Assembly: GCF_012927105.1 (NCBI RefSeq)
Contig: NZ_JABBFV010000003.1
Span: 273,990 to 337,989 of the forward strand
Length of the DNA: 64,000 nt
Direction of reading: 5' to 3'
Source of the DNA: Sphingobium psychrophilum
Lineage (GTDB): Bacteria > Pseudomonadota > Alphaproteobacteria > Sphingomonadales > Sphingomonadaceae
In this document: one piece after another, positions 17,969-27,420 of the stretch
How positions within the stretch are numbered: position 1 is the stretch's first letter
How the letters are laid out: each line of letters starts with the position of its first letter
Notes under the pieces: generated by a model
Told to the model about the DNA's origin: nothing
What the model saw: the letters and a program-made list of their open reading frames with translations, nothing else
Databases searched by the model: none
Program-made: the position numbers and the translations under genes

Positions 17969-19186
17969 ATGGCCACGACCGCGCCCACCACGACCGTTAC
18001 TGCCGACACGCTGAACCTGACCGCGCCCGATCCGGTGCCGGTGGTCGCGCCTGAAAAGGCGGCGGGTCTGGTCCCGATCGAGGACGAGAAAAAGTCCAAG
18101 CTGGACGAGAAGGTCGACGCCTTCGTCGCGGACCTGGTCGCGCAGGACGCCAATTCGCCCGAGTTCGGTGCGCGCGTCGATCAGCTGACCAATATGGGAC
18201 GCAAGGAAATCGCCGAGGCCGCGGGCCACTCCAACCGCTTCCTCGACCGGCCGGTGCGCGCGATGGACAGCGATACCAAGGTCGGCGCGGACCTGGCCGA
18301 ACTGCGCCGCACGGTCGAGGATCTCGATCCGGGCAAGCGCGGCAATCTGCTCGCGCCCAAGAAGCTGTTCGGGATCATCCCGTTCGGCAACAAGATGCGC
18401 GACTATTTCGACGGTTATAAGAGCGCGCAGGGCCATATCAATTCGATCCTGGGGTCGCTGGCCAGCGGCAAGGATGTGTTGATCAAGGATAATGCCGCGA
18501 TCGACGTCGAGCGGCAGAATATGTGGGCCACCATGGGTCGTCTGGAACAGATGATCCATATCAGCAAGACCATGGACGCACGCCTAGAATCCAAGGCGCT
18601 GGAACTGGATTCGACCGACCCGACCAAGGCCAAGGCGATCCGCGAAAGCGCGCTCTTCTACATCCGCCAGCGCACGCAGGATCTGCTGACGCAGATGGCG
18701 GTGACGGTGCAGGGCTATTTGGCGCTGGATCTGGTGAAGAAGAACAATGTCGAACTGGTCAAGGGCGTGGACCGCGCCAGCACCACCACGGTCGCCGCGC
18801 TGCGGACGGCGGTGACGGTCGCGCAGGCGCTCGCCGGGCAGCGGTTGGTGCTGGAGCAGATCACGGCGCTCAACACCACCACCGCCAACATGATCGACCG
18901 GACCGGCGAATTGCTCAAAAGCCAGACCGCGCAAATCCACGAACAGGCCGCGGCCAGCACGATCCCGATCGAAACGCTCCAGCGCGCTTTCCAGAATATC
19001 TACGATACGATGGACAATATCGACGCCTTCAAGCTGAAGGCGCTGGAAAATATGAAGACGACGGTGAACACCCTGTCGGGCGAGGTGGAAAAGTCCAAGG
19101 GCTATATCGCCCGCGCGCAAGGCCAGGCGCAGGCCGCCAGGGAAGTGCGGGCCGACAATCCGCTGCTGAGCGCGATCGAGGGGTGA
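17969..19186 (+). CDS. TelA-family (toxic anion resistance) protein
   Basis: 405 aa, soluble and largely helical, matching TelA (Bacillus YaaN): a charged N-terminus, then FGIIPFGNKMRDYFDGYK and long coiled-coil-like helices through about residue 390. The family is linked to tellurite and cell-envelope-antibiotic tolerance by genetics, but the biochemistry is unknown. The ATG at 17969 has GGGAG close upstream; an in-frame ATG at 17951 adds six residues. The next gene is XpaC-like, a pairing also known from Bacillus, supporting both calls. A repeat element separates the two genes. Confidence 0.88.
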   Translation: MATTAPTTTVTADTLNLTAPDPVPVVAPEKAAGLVPIEDEKKSKLDEKVDAFVADLVAQDANSPEFGARVDQLTNMGRKEIAEAAGHSNRFLDRPVRAMDSDTKVGADLAELRRTVEDLDPGKRGNLLAPKKLFGIIPFGNKMRDYFDGYKSAQGHINSILGSLASGKDVLIKDNAAIDVERQNMWATMGRLEQMIHISKTMDARLESKALELDSTDPTKAKAIRESALFYIRQRTQDLLTQMAVTVQGYLALDLVKKNNVELVKGVDRASTTTVAALRTAVTVAQALAGQRLVLEQITALNTTTANMIDRTGELLKSQTAQIHEQAAASTIPIETLQRAFQNIYDTMDNIDAFKLKALENMKTTVNTLSGEVEKSKGYIARAQGQAQAAREVRADNPLLSAIEG

Positions 19187-19205
19187 AGATGATCGCCATC
19201 AACGT

Positions 19206-19276
19206 CCGTTCGTTTCGAGCGAAGTCGAGAAACGCAGGCACGGCGTTCGCCGCTTCTCGACACGCTCGAAGCGAAC
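19206..19276. repeat. REP-like inverted repeat, family B (copy 1)
   Basis: Arms CCGTTCGTTTCGAGCGAAG and CTTCTCGACACGCTCGAAGC flank a short GC loop. It sits between telA and the xpaC-like gene, inside what is otherwise a likely operon. Related copies are at 42544-42612 and 57206-57279. Confidence 0.82.
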
Positions 19277-19289
19277 TGAGGCGGGCGTC

Positions 19290-20000
19290 ATGAGCCGATC
19301 CGACCGCGTTCTGGCCGACGCCGAGGCCGTACTGCGCCGCCATAGCGATCGCGGCCAAAGCCTCTCGTCGCGCGCACGGCAGCGGCGCAATGCCGGGCTG
19401 ATGCGCAAGGTCAAATATGCCTTCTGGGCGGTGCTGGCGGTAGTGCTGGCCAGCGCGGTGGCCGGTTTCATCCTGCCGCTGGGCACCACAGGCGTCATGA
19501 TCGCGCTGGGCGTGATGATCGCCGCGCTGCTGCTGATCGCGCTCGCGCCGACGGAAAGCCGGGTGAAGACAGAGGCGCTGGCCGCGACCGAACTCACCGC
19601 CTTGCCGCTCAAGACCGAAATCTGGCTGGAAAACCAGCGCAAGGCCCTGCCCGCCCCGGCGATCACCCTGGTCGACAGCATCGGCGTGAAGCTGGAGATA
19701 TTGGCCCCGCAACTGGAGCGGCTGAACGATCAGGAGCCGGCCGCGCAGGAGATTCGTCGCCTGCTGGCCGATCATCTGCCCGAACTCGTCACCGGCTATC
19801 AGTCGATCCCGCAGCCGCTGCGCCGCGAGGAGCGCAATGGCCGCGTGCCGGAAAAGCAGCTGGTGGACGGCCTTTCCGTGATCGATGCCGAAATCGGCCG
19901 GATGAGCGAGAGTCTGGCCAGCGGCGATCTCGACAAGCTGGCGACGCAGAACCGTTTTCTGGAACTGAAATATCAGGAAGCCAAGGAATTGGGGCAGTAG
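19290..20000 (+). CDS. XpaC-like membrane protein (5-bromo-4-chloroindolyl phosphate hydrolysis family)
   Basis: 236 aa. Residues 1-40 are basic, two membrane helices follow (about 43-62 and 67-86), then a charged helical cytoplasmic domain (EIWLENQRKALPAPAITLVD through EAKELGQ). The two-helix plus helical-tail plan and the position right after telA match XpaC, whose gene neighbours telA/yaaN in Firmicutes. No enzymatic motif is visible, so the family name should not be read as a proven activity. It starts at ATG 19290, 14 bases after the family B repeat. Confidence 0.7.
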   Translation: MSRSDRVLADAEAVLRRHSDRGQSLSSRARQRRNAGLMRKVKYAFWAVLAVVLASAVAGFILPLGTTGVMIALGVMIAALLLIALAPTESRVKTEALAATELTALPLKTEIWLENQRKALPAPAITLVDSIGVKLEILAPQLERLNDQEPAAQEIRRLLADHLPELVTGYQSIPQPLRREERNGRVPEKQLVDGLSVIDAEIGRMSESLASGDLDKLATQNRFLELKYQEAKELGQ

Positions 20001-20018
20001 CTCCGTCCTGCCCTTGGC

Positions 20019-20174
20019 ATGATCCATCTCACCCTCATCATCGTCGATTTCCTGACGGGCCTGCTGGCGGCCGGCGCCTGGGCGCTGGCGTCGGCCGGCG
20101 GCGCGATTGCCGCGGTGGTGGGTAGCGGCGTGCTGGGCGTGTCGCTGTTCCGGCGCTGGCGACGCAAACCCTAA
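20019..20174 (+). CDS. Small hydrophobic protein, 51 aa
   Basis: Begins [19 protein letters not shown] and ends in the basic tail [10 protein letters not shown], with two hydrophobic stretches consistent with a small inner-membrane hairpin whose C-terminus is cytoplasmic. It lies 18 bases after the xpaC-like stop on the same strand and its stop overlaps the kup stop by four bases. Ribosome-site support is weak. I do not recognise a family. Confidence 0.45.
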   Translation: MIHLTLIIVDFLTGLLAAGAWALASAGGAIAAVVGSGVLGVSLFRRWRRKP

Positions 20175-22069
20175 ATCTCCAGCTGCGACCCCAGTTCGAC
20201 CACGCGGTTCACCGGCAGCTTGAAGGACTCCATGGGGCTTTCCGCATTGCGGATCATCCAGGCGAACAGCTTTTCGCGCCAGATCGCCATGCCAGGGCGG
20301 GCCGAAGCGATCAGCGTCTGGCGGCTGAGGAAATAGCTGCTGTCCTTGACCGTGATCGGGCCGCCGCAATCCTGCACCGATTTCAATGCCGCGGGAATAT
20401 CGACTTCCTCCATGAAACCGTGGTTGAGCACGACGCGGTAGAAGCCTTGGCCGTTATCGGTCACGGCCACCCGGCTCTCCTCGCGCAGATGGGGCACGCC
20501 CTGGGTCCGCACCGTCAAGATGATGTTGCGGTCGTGCAGGATGCGATTGTGCTTCACATTATGGAGCAGCGCGGGCGGCACCCCATCGGTGCTGGACGAC
20601 AGGAAGATCGCGGTGCCCGGCACCCGTTTCAGCGATCCGCTGGTGGAGCGGATGAACAGGTCCAGTTCCATCGCCCCGTCACGCAGCCGTTCGCGCATGA
20701 TCCGCCGGCCGGTCGCCCAGGTGGTCAGGCCGACAAAGGCGATCGCCGCGACCAGCAGCGGGAACCAGCCGCCATCGGGGATCTTGGTTGCGTTGGATGC
20801 GAAATAGGCACCGTCGACCAAAAGGAAAGCGAGCGTCACGCCGCCCGCGACCAGCGGGTGCCAGCGCCACACGCTGAAGGTCAGCACGCCGACCATGCAG
20901 GCGGTAATCAGCATCGTGCCGGTGACGGCGATGCCATAGGCCGCGGCCAGATCGGTCGAACTGCGGAAGCCCAGCACCAGCAGGATGACGAAGATGAGTA
21001 GCGCGACATTGACCAGCGGCACATAAATCTGCCCGGCCGCCGACGCGCTGGTGTGCAGGATGCGCAGGCGCGGCAGGAAGCCCAGTTGCACCGCCTGCTG
21101 CGTGACCGAGAAAGCGCCCGAAATCACCGCTTGGCTGGCGATGATGGTCGCCATCGTGGCCAGGATCACCAGCGGCAGCCGCGCCCATTCCGGCGCCATC
21201 AGGAAAAAGGGATTGGCGGCGGCGGCGGGTTCGTCGAGCAGCAGCGCGCCCTGTCCCAGATAGTTGAGCAACAGGCAGGGAAAGGCGGCGTAGAGCCAGG
21301 CGATGCTGATCGCCTTGCGCCCGAAATGGCCCATGTCGGCATAGAGCGCCTCCGCCCCCGTCACCGCCAGCACGACCGATCCCAGCGCCAGGAACGCCAG
21401 TTGGGGATCATAGGCGAAGAAGCGCACCGCCCAGACCGGGTTGACGATGGCGATGATGTCGGGATGGCGCGCGATGTTGAGGATACCCAGCGCAGCCAGC
21501 ACCAGGAAATAGACGACCATGACCGGCCCGAACAGCGCGCCGACCTTGGCCGTGCCGTGGCGCTGGATCAGGAACAGCCCCACCAGGATGACGATCGCGA
21601 TCGGCAGCACCAGCGGGGTCAGGCTGGCCTGCACCACGGTCAGCCCCTCCACCGCCGACAGCACGGAAATGGCCGGGGTGATGATCGCATCGCCATAGAA
21701 AAGCGCGGTCGCCAGCACGCCCAGCATGGCGATCCACGGCGTCCAGCGCGATGGCCCCAGCCGCCGCCCGATCAGCGCCAGCAACGCCATGCTGCCGCCT
21801 TCGCCATGATTGTCGGCGCGCATGACGATGAACACATATTTGACCGTGACGATCAGCGTCATCGTCCAGAAGATCAGCGACAGCACGCCATAGATATGCA
21901 GCATGTCCACGGTGAGGGGATGATGGCCGACGAAGCTTTCCTTGAGCGCATAAAGCGGCGAGGTGCCGATGTCGCCGAAGACGACGCCCAGCGCGCCAAG
22001 CGCCAGCGGCGCCAGCGGCTGCCCCGCGCCGGCATCATGGGGCCGCGCGTCGTCGGTCGGAGAATACAT
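20171..22069 (-). CDS. kup: Low-affinity potassium transport protein Kup
   Basis: About 632 aa. Twelve or so membrane helices in the first 450 residues begin with the KUP signature [20 protein letters not shown] and include [18 protein letters not shown] soluble C-terminal domain ([10 protein letters not shown] onward) follows. It imports K+ with protons. The ATG at 22069 has AAGGATTG eight bases upstream and is preferred over ATGs at 22120 and 22153, which lack good sites. It is divergent from a small membrane-protein gene. Confidence 0.95.
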   Translation of the reverse strand: MYSPTDDARPHDAGAGQPLAPLALGALGVVFGDIGTSPLYALKESFVGHHPLTVDMLHIYGVLSLIFWTMTLIVTVKYVFIVMRADNHGEGGSMALLALIGRRLGPSRWTPWIAMLGVLATALFYGDAIITPAISVLSAVEGLTVVQASLTPLVLPIAIVILVGLFLIQRHGTAKVGALFGPVMVVYFLVLAALGILNIARHPDIIAIVNPVWAVRFFAYDPQLAFLALGSVVLAVTGAEALYADMGHFGRKAISIAWLYAAFPCLLLNYLGQGALLLDEPAAAANPFFLMAPEWARLPLVILATMATIIASQAVISGAFSVTQQAVQLGFLPRLRILHTSASAAGQIYVPLVNVALLIFVILLVLGFRSSTDLAAAYGIAVTGTMLITACMVGVLTFSVWRWHPLVAGGVTLAFLLVDGAYFASNATKIPDGGWFPLLVAAIAFVGLTTWATGRRIMRERLRDGAMELDLFIRSTSGSLKRVPGTAIFLSSSTDGVPPALLHNVKHNRILHDRNIILTVRTQGVPHLREESRVAVTDNGQGFYRVVLNHGFMEEVDIPAALKSVQDCGGPITVKDSSYFLSRQTLIASARPGMAIWREKLFAWMIRNAESPMESFKLPVNRVVELGSQLEI

Positions 22070-22297
22070 TGTCGCAATCCTTGCCTGCGTAGGTCCGCCC
22101 GCGATGCCATGAACCGACATTGCATTTCCATAGGGATAAGCAGGCAGGCGCATAGTATTTTCATAGGATTCGGCGTCCAGCCCGGTGCTTGCCCCAACAA
22201 TTTATATGCGATCCCTACGGCGGGGGAGGTTTTGCGCTCTCGCATTGCTATGCGCCCATGGGTAGATGGAGCGCCTCCCCAGCATGGAGGCTACATC

Positions 22298-22657
22298 ATG
22301 TCCCAATGGCGTCCCCGCCCCGCCACGCAAATCGGCCTGCGATTGATCGGATTGGCGCTGCTCATAAGCTTGCGCCCGCAAGCGGCGTGGCTGCACCTTC
22401 TGGTCCGGCAGTCGCCGTCGGTCACGCCCCTGCAACTCATGCTGGCGTCATCTTGCTTCATGAGCGCTGCGGCCGGCATCGCGCTGCTGCTGATGGGACC
22501 GGACCTGTGGAAGCCAGTGCGCGTGGCACGCCGCTGGCAGAACGGACGCCAGCGCGCGCATGTTTGGGGAAAATCGCCCCGGACGGCCGATGATGCGTGC
22601 AGTTCATCAAGAGGCCGTCCGGGGTCGCAGCATCATCCGACTTTGGAGAAGTCATGA
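22298..22657 (+). CDS. Small membrane protein, 119 aa, unknown
   Basis: Starts MSQWRPRPATQIGLRLIGLA, with a perfect GGAGG seven bases before the ATG. Two hydrophobic segments (about residues 14-27 and 48-66) are followed by a basic then polar C-terminal tail. No family was recognised. The much longer open frame in which it lies (from 21053) is mostly antisense to kup and is not used. It is divergent from kup. Confidence 0.6.
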   Translation: MSQWRPRPATQIGLRLIGLALLISLRPQAAWLHLLVRQSPSVTPLQLMLASSCFMSAAAGIALLLMGPDLWKPVRVARRWQNGRQRAHVWGKSPRTADDACSSSRGRPGSQHHPTLEKS

Positions 22658-22710
22658 CAACGCTGTCCTGGCGCTTTAGAGGATAAGCGCAACCGACGCA
22701 ACCGGCTTTG

Positions 22711-22757
22711 ATCGGTAAAAATGGAAAGGGCGCGGCCCGCCTGCGACGGCCGCGCCC
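22711..22757 (-). terminator. Intrinsic terminator of the galM-lactonase operon
   Basis: On the minus strand a 10-bp stem (GGGCGCGGCC with GGCCGCGCCC, 22728-22737 and 22748-22757) is followed by TTTCCATTTTTACC. It lies 22 bases past the lactonase stop. Confidence 0.8.
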
Positions 22758-22778
22758 GTTTGGCGTTGGTGAGCCAGA

Positions 22779-23636
22779 TCAGCCCATATAAAGGTTGGTC
22801 GGCAGGCCGCGGACGCCGCTCTCCACCTCGAAAAAGCCGCCATCATAGGGCGTCGGATCGTCCAGCCCCACAGTCGCGCTGCTGACGAACATGCGGTCGA
22901 GATTGGGACCGGCAAATGTGATGTTGGTCACCTGCCGCGCCGGAAGGGCGATGGCGCGGTCCAGCCTGCCGTCGGGCGTGAAGCGGCTGATCCGGCTGCC
23001 GCCCCAATGGGCCACCCAGATATGCCCCTCCGCATCCACGGTCATGCCGTCGGGATAGCCATCCTCTTCGCCGAACTGGATGAACGGCTCCCGATCGGTC
23101 GCGCCATGCTCGGTCCGGCGGAAGCGGTACATCTGCTGCTTCGCCGTATCGCTATGATAAAGCCACCGGCCGCAGGGCGAGAAGGCGGGGCCATTGGGCA
23201 CGCGATAGTCGCTGTCGATAATGCTCCAACTGCGATCCGGTGCCAGGCGGTAGAGCGCGCCGCGGTCATGCTCCTCGGCCATGTCCATCGTACCGCACCA
23301 GATATGGCCCTGCGCATCCGCCTTGCCGTCGTTCATCCGGTTGCCGGGGAAGTGCGGTTCCGGGTCGCCGAACGGCGTAATGACCAGCGGATCGAAGTTG
23401 ATCTCGGCAAAGCCGCTCTGGAAGCCGCCGATGAACCCACCGGCCTCGCGCTCCGCCACCCAGCCCAGCGGCTCGGCCATGGCGAACCGATCGACCGCGC
23501 CGCTCTCCAGCGACAAGCGGTTGAGCGAGGGGGCAAGGATATCGACCCAATAGACGGCGTTATCGCGCGCCGACCAGAGCGTCCCCTCCCCCAGACTGTC
23601 CGCGACGCCGCGGTCGATCAACCGCCATTCCGGCAT
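22779..23636 (-). CDS. SMP-30/gluconolactonase-family sugar lactonase (probably L-arabinonolactonase)
   Basis: 285 aa, six-bladed beta-propeller of the SMP-30/LRE family. Metal-ligand motifs are visible: LGEGTLWSA (Glu), NRMNDGKADAQGHIWCGT (Asn and Asp), PNGPAFSP and DGMTVDAEGHIWVAHWGG. These enzymes hydrolyse aldonolactones. The neighbourhood (arabinose dehydrogenase, arabinofuranosidases) argues that the substrate is L-arabino-1,4-lactone, the second step of oxidative L-arabinose breakdown. Its ATG overlaps the stop of galM (TGATG), so the two are translationally coupled. No signal peptide; cytoplasmic. Confidence 0.85.
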   Translation of the reverse strand: MPEWRLIDRGVADSLGEGTLWSARDNAVYWVDILAPSLNRLSLESGAVDRFAMAEPLGWVAEREAGGFIGGFQSGFAEINFDPLVITPFGDPEPHFPGNRMNDGKADAQGHIWCGTMDMAEEHDRGALYRLAPDRSWSIIDSDYRVPNGPAFSPCGRWLYHSDTAKQQMYRFRRTEHGATDREPFIQFGEEDGYPDGMTVDAEGHIWVAHWGGSRISRFTPDGRLDRAIALPARQVTNITFAGPNLDRMFVSSATVGLDDPTPYDGGFFEVESGVRGLPTNLYMG

Positions 23637-24796
23637 CAGCGCGCCACCGACAGGCGATAGACCATTGCATGATGATAGGGCTTGCCGGGATCGACGCGCG
23701 CCGACACGAAGCCAGGCTGGTTGGGCGCATCGGGGAATTTTTGCGGCTCCAGCGCGATGCCGTCGCCCATGCGATAGACGTGCTGGCTCTTGCCGATGAA
23801 AGTGCCGTCCAGAAAATTGCCGGTGTAGAATTGCACGCCCGGTTCGGTCGTCAGCACGTCCAGCACCCGGCCCGACACCGGGTCTTCCAGCCGCGCGGCC
23901 AGTTCCGGCGTCTTGGTCGCGCCCTTGTCCAGCGCGAAATTATGGTCGTAACCGCGACCCGCGATGATCTGCGCATCGCGCCCGTCGCGCAATCCATCGG
24001 CAACGCGGCGGGGCGCACGGAAATCGAACACACCGCCTTCGACCGGCTTCAATGCGCCGGTGGGGATCAGGTTGGCGTCGACCGGCGTATAGGCCTTGGC
24101 CGGGATCGTCAGCATATGGCCCATCGCGCCGTCGGGCGCCCCTTCGCCCGCCAGATTGAAGATGGCGTGATTGGTCATGTTGACGATCGTCGGCTTGTCG
24201 GTCTTCGCGTCGAACGCGATGCCAAGGTTGCCGGCGTCGTCCAGCGTATAGGTGACGGTCACGTCCAGCTTGCCGGGATAGCCCGAATCGCCGTCCGCGC
24301 TGGTCAGCCCCAGCACCAGCGACGCCTTGGGACCGCTCTTGAGCGACACGACCTTCCACACCTGCTTGTCGAAACCCTTGCCGCCGCCATGCAGCGAATT
24401 GACCTTGTCATTCAGCGGCAACTGATAGGCTTTGCCGTCGAGGCTGAACTTGCCACCGGCGATGCGGTTGGCATAGCGGCCCACGGTGACGCCGAAATAA
24501 TTGGGGAAATCGACATAGCCTTTAAGATCGTCATAGCCGAGCAACACGTCGGCGACTTTGCCGTCCTTGTCGGGGCCGGACAGCGACTGGAGCGTCGCGC
24601 CATAGGTCAGGATCTTGGCAGACACGCCAGCGCCATTTTTCAGCGTGATCGTTTCGACCGCGGCACCATTGGCGGTGCCGGCGGGCGCGCGGCTGGCGTC
24701 GGCGGCAAGCGCCGTGCCGCTTGCGAGCGTGACAGCAAGCGCATACAGACCGACAGCGGGTGACAACGCTGTTTTCAAATCGACGACCTTCCGCAT
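23636..24796 (-). CDS. galM: Aldose 1-epimerase (mutarotase), exported
   Basis: 386 aa. A signal peptide (hydrophobic segment about residues 13-30, AADA) directs it to the periplasm. The mutarotase core shows GVTVGRYANRIAGGKF, the catalytic His in NMTNHAIFNLAG, GYDHNF and the catalytic Glu in TTEPGVQFYTGNF. It interconverts sugar anomers, here presumably L-arabinose released by the periplasmic arabinosidases before uptake. GGGAGG lies just before the ATG. It is co-transcribed with the lactonase and divergent from the sugar permease gene; a candidate operator lies between them at 24844-24862. Confidence 0.93.
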   Translation of the reverse strand: MRKVVDLKTALSPAVGLYALAVTLASGTALAADASRAPAGTANGAAVETITLKNGAGVSAKILTYGATLQSLSGPDKDGKVADVLLGYDDLKGYVDFPNYFGVTVGRYANRIAGGKFSLDGKAYQLPLNDKVNSLHGGGKGFDKQVWKVVSLKSGPKASLVLGLTSADGDSGYPGKLDVTVTYTLDDAGNLGIAFDAKTDKPTIVNMTNHAIFNLAGEGAPDGAMGHMLTIPAKAYTPVDANLIPTGALKPVEGGVFDFRAPRRVADGLRDGRDAQIIAGRGYDHNFALDKGATKTPELAARLEDPVSGRVLDVLTTEPGVQFYTGNFLDGTFIGKSQHVYRMGDGIALEPQKFPDAPNQPGFVSARVDPGKPYHHAMVYRLSVAR

Positions 24797-24843
24797 GGAC
24801 TTCCTCCCTGATAGCTGCGCCCATTGACGGGCGGTTAAGGGGG

Positions 24844-24862
24844 ATATACTCCGACAAAATAA
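24844..24862. promoter_or_regulatory. Candidate sugar-regulon operator, site 1
   Basis: AT-flanked core ATACTCCGACAAAAT in the divergent gap between galM and the fucP-like gene. It matches the minus-strand reading of sites 2 and 3 at most positions of the ACTCCGACA core. Confidence 0.5.
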
Positions 24863-24919
24863 GCAGGCGCAACCCTTGATCGGGTGGCTTGCTACTGGAA
24901 CTGCAGTGGAGAAGGATGA

Positions 24920-26230
24920 ATGGCAGGACCGATCTCATCAGGCGCGGGCGTGACCGCGACGCACAATCCCGGCACGCGCTACGGCCCTGCGCTGGCGTTG
25001 CTGGCCAGCCTCTTCTTCATGTGGGGCTTCATCACCGTCATCAACAACACGCTGCTGCCGCATCTGCGCAGCGTGTTCGAACTCAGCTATACCCAGACGA
25101 CCCTGATCGAGTCGGTGTGGTTCATCGCTTATTTCGTGGCGTCGATTCCGTCGGCCAAGCTGATCGAACGGGTCGGCTATCAAAAATCGCTGGTCATCGG
25201 CCTGCTCGTCATGGCGGCGGGCGCGCTGGGCATGACGGTCGCGGCGTCGATCCCTTCCTATGGCGTGACCCTGGTCATGCTGTTCGTCATCGCCAGCGGC
25301 ATTACCCTGTTGCAGGTCGCGGCCAACCCTTATGTCGCGATCGTCGGCAAGCCGGAAACCGCATCGTCGCGCCTCAACCTGGTGCAGGCGATGAACTCGG
25401 CGGGCACGATGCTGGCGCCCCTGTTCGGCGCCTATCTGATTCTGGGCCGGTCGAAGGGCGGCACGGCACAAGGCGACGTCGTCCTGACGCAGGCCGAACG
25501 GCTGGCCGACGCCCAGTCGGTGATCCTGCCCTATGTGATCGTGGCCGCGGTGCTTGCAGTTCTGGCCATCGTCATCGCCCGCTTCCCACTCCCCGCCATG
25601 GGCAATGCTACCCAGCGGCACAGCAAGGAGGAGCGGAAGAACTATTCGCTCTGGAACCACCGCAATCTGGTGTTCGGCATCCCGGCGATCTTCATCTATC
25701 TGATCGCGGAAATCGGTGTCGCCAACCTGTTCGTCAACTTCGTCAGCCAGCCCGACATCGCCAACCTGACCCATGAGCAGGCGGGCCGCTACCTGACCTT
25801 CCTGTGGGGTGGCATGATGATCGGCCGGTTCGCGGGTTCCGCGATCATGCAGAAGTTCGACGCGGGTCATGTCCTCGCCGCCTTCTCGATCGGCGCGTTC
25901 ATCGTCATGCTGGTCACGGTGTTCACCACCGGCCCGGTCGCCATGTGGTCGCTGATCCTGGTCGGCCTGTTCCATTCGATCATGTTCCCGACCATCTTCA
26001 CGCTCGGCATCAAGGGGCTTGGGCCGCTGACCGAGGAAGGATCGGGCCTGCTCATCATGGCGATCGCCGGCGGATCGCTTGTGATCGTGCAGGGCTGGCT
26101 GGCAGATCATTATGGGTTGCAGACCAGCTTCCTGCTGACCGCGATCTGCGAACTGTACATCCTCTTCTATGCGCTGTGGGGGTCGAAGACGACCCACGCG
26201 CTGCCGGACCAACAGGTCGCGGCGGAATAA
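24920..26230 (+). CDS. fucP: FucP-type sugar permease (MFS)
   Basis: 436 aa with twelve predicted membrane helices. The N-terminal half has FFMWGFITVINNTLLPHLR and ESVWFIAYFVASIPSAKLIE, and the middle has QVAANPYVAIVGKPETASSR, all characteristic of the fucose/glucose/galactose proton-symport subgroup. In this locus the likely cargo is L-arabinose or a related pentose or hexose; L-fucose itself is not implied. AGAAGGATGA precedes the ATG. A strong terminator follows, so it is monocistronic. Confidence 0.9.
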   Translation: MAGPISSGAGVTATHNPGTRYGPALALLASLFFMWGFITVINNTLLPHLRSVFELSYTQTTLIESVWFIAYFVASIPSAKLIERVGYQKSLVIGLLVMAAGALGMTVAASIPSYGVTLVMLFVIASGITLLQVAANPYVAIVGKPETASSRLNLVQAMNSAGTMLAPLFGAYLILGRSKGGTAQGDVVLTQAERLADAQSVILPYVIVAAVLAVLAIVIARFPLPAMGNATQRHSKEERKNYSLWNHRNLVFGIPAIFIYLIAEIGVANLFVNFVSQPDIANLTHEQAGRYLTFLWGGMMIGRFAGSAIMQKFDAGHVLAAFSIGAFIVMLVTVFTTGPVAMWSLILVGLFHSIMFPTIFTLGIKGLGPLTEEGSGLLIMAIAGGSLVIVQGWLADHYGLQTSFLLTAICELYILFYALWGSKTTHALPDQQVAAE

Positions 26231-26255
26231 AGCCGAGGGTCGCACCTGTGGCGTG

Positions 26256-26296
26256 AAAAAGGCCGGAGCGGACATGCCGCTCCGGCCTTTTTTATT
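26256..26296 (+). terminator. Intrinsic terminator after fucP
   Basis: Perfect 11-bp stem GGCCGGAGCGG/CCGCTCCGGCC with a 5-base loop, flanked by AAAAA upstream and TTTTTTATT downstream. It could act in both directions. Confidence 0.93.
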
Positions 26297-26299
26297 CCT

Positions 26300-26450
26300 G
26301 CCCTGCAAGGGGAGGTGGCGACCCGCAGGGTTGACGGAGGGGGGTAACGACCAGACGCAACGCCAAGACCGCGCACCCCCTCCACCACGCCCTTTGGGCG
26401 CGGCCCCCTTCGGCAGAGGCGCATGACTCTGCCGAACCGTGCCGGGGAGG
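26300..26450. repeat. Degenerate GC-rich repeat between fucP and gntR
   Basis: Non-coding stretch with paired elements such as GGGGAGGTGG and CCCCCTCCACCACGCCC and a CGCCCTTTGGGCG hairpin. It resembles the short imperfect palindromic repeats seen elsewhere in the window, but no second copy was found here. Confidence 0.4.
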
Positions 26451-26452
26451 AT

Positions 26453-27217
26453 TTACCGCTGCATCGCGCTCGCCGTATCCTCCAGCGCCAGATCGACCAG
26501 TACACCCATTGCTTCGGCCGCCGCAGCCGGATCGCCCGCCGCGATCGCGTCATAGACACGCACATGGTCGGGGATCGGGTTGCGCGGCAACGCGCGGGCG
26601 CGCTGCTTATATTGCGTCGTCCAATTGACCGCCGCGCCGATGCTGGCGGTCAGCACCAGCAGCGCGTCGTTGCGCGTCGCGTGCAGGATCGCATTATGGA
26701 AATCCCGGTCGGCCGCGCGGCCCGCCTCGGTCGCCAGCGTATGGCGGCGCATCGCAGACAGCGCATCCTTCATGATCTTGAGGTCATCCTTGTCGCGCCG
26801 GACCGCCGCCAGCCGCGCTGCGGCGGGTTCAACGATGGCGCGCAGTTCGAACAGATCGCGCACGAACTGGATGTCCGGCTCCCCGGCAAAGGCCCAGGCC
26901 AGCACTTCGGGGTCGAGCAGGTTCCAGCGGTTGCGCGGCAGGACGCGGGTGCCCGCCTTGGGCCGGCTTTCGACCAGCCCCTTGGCGGTCAGCACCTGGA
27001 TCGCCTCGCGATAGGCGCTGCGGGAGACTTCCAGCTCTTCGGCGAAGGCGACTTCGCCAGACAGTACGTCGCCGGGCGCATAATGGCCGGACAAGATCGC
27101 CATGCCCAACTTGTGCGCGATCGCACCGTGCAGCCGCCGTCCAGGGCCGCGAACCGCCTTGGTTGCACCGCCATTTTCCGCCTCAATATTCTGCAAAGAC
27201 GGATTTTCCTTCACCAT
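26453..27217 (-). CDS. FadR-type GntR-family regulator, probable arabinose-locus repressor
   Basis: 254 aa. N-terminal winged helix-turn-helix (residues about 20-85: LHGAIAHKLGMAILSGHYAP, then SRSAYREAIQVLTAKGLV) and a C-terminal all-helical FCD ligand-binding domain (DLFELRAIVEPAAARLAA, then HNAILHATRNDALL). Regulators of this subfamily commonly control sugar-acid catabolism. ATG 27217 has GAGAGGA at proper spacing; longer in-frame starts run into the intergenic region. It is divergent from the AraD1-like gene, with candidate operator site 2 between them, so autoregulation is likely. Confidence 0.88.
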   Translation of the reverse strand: MVKENPSLQNIEAENGGATKAVRGPGRRLHGAIAHKLGMAILSGHYAPGDVLSGEVAFAEELEVSRSAYREAIQVLTAKGLVESRPKAGTRVLPRNRWNLLDPEVLAWAFAGEPDIQFVRDLFELRAIVEPAAARLAAVRRDKDDLKIMKDALSAMRRHTLATEAGRAADRDFHNAILHATRNDALLVLTASIGAAVNWTTQYKQRARALPRNPIPDHVRVYDAIAAGDPAAAAEAMGVLVDLALEDTASAMQR

Positions 27218-27293
27218 TTCCGTTCCTCTCGCCTTTCCCCAATCAGGCATATCCGTCCCTATAATACAAGCATTGCCATTACCATCATCCTGT

Positions 27294-27310
27294 AATATGT
27301 CGGAGTAATT
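27294..27310. promoter_or_regulatory. Candidate sugar-regulon operator, site 2
   Basis: Minus-strand reading AATTACTCCGACATATT, midway between gntR and the AraD1-like gene. It shares the ACTCCGACA core with site 1. Confidence 0.5.
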
Positions 27311-27420
27311 AGCAGATTCACCGCCGCCGCCTCGCCCGACAGGGCGATGGTTCGGCGCGCGGCAAAAGGCTTGTGATTTCAATTGAGCGCCGTTTCCAGG
27401 CGCGCGGGAGGAGAGTTTTC

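Noticed and set aside
21053..22297. Long plus-strand frame antisense to kup leading into the 119-aa membrane protein
   Set aside because: Shadow of kup; only the part from ATG 22298 has a ribosome site and plausible composition.
22653..22685. Ten-codon ORF starting in the stop of the 119-aa gene
   Set aside because: Too short to judge; no independent support beyond the ATGA overlap.
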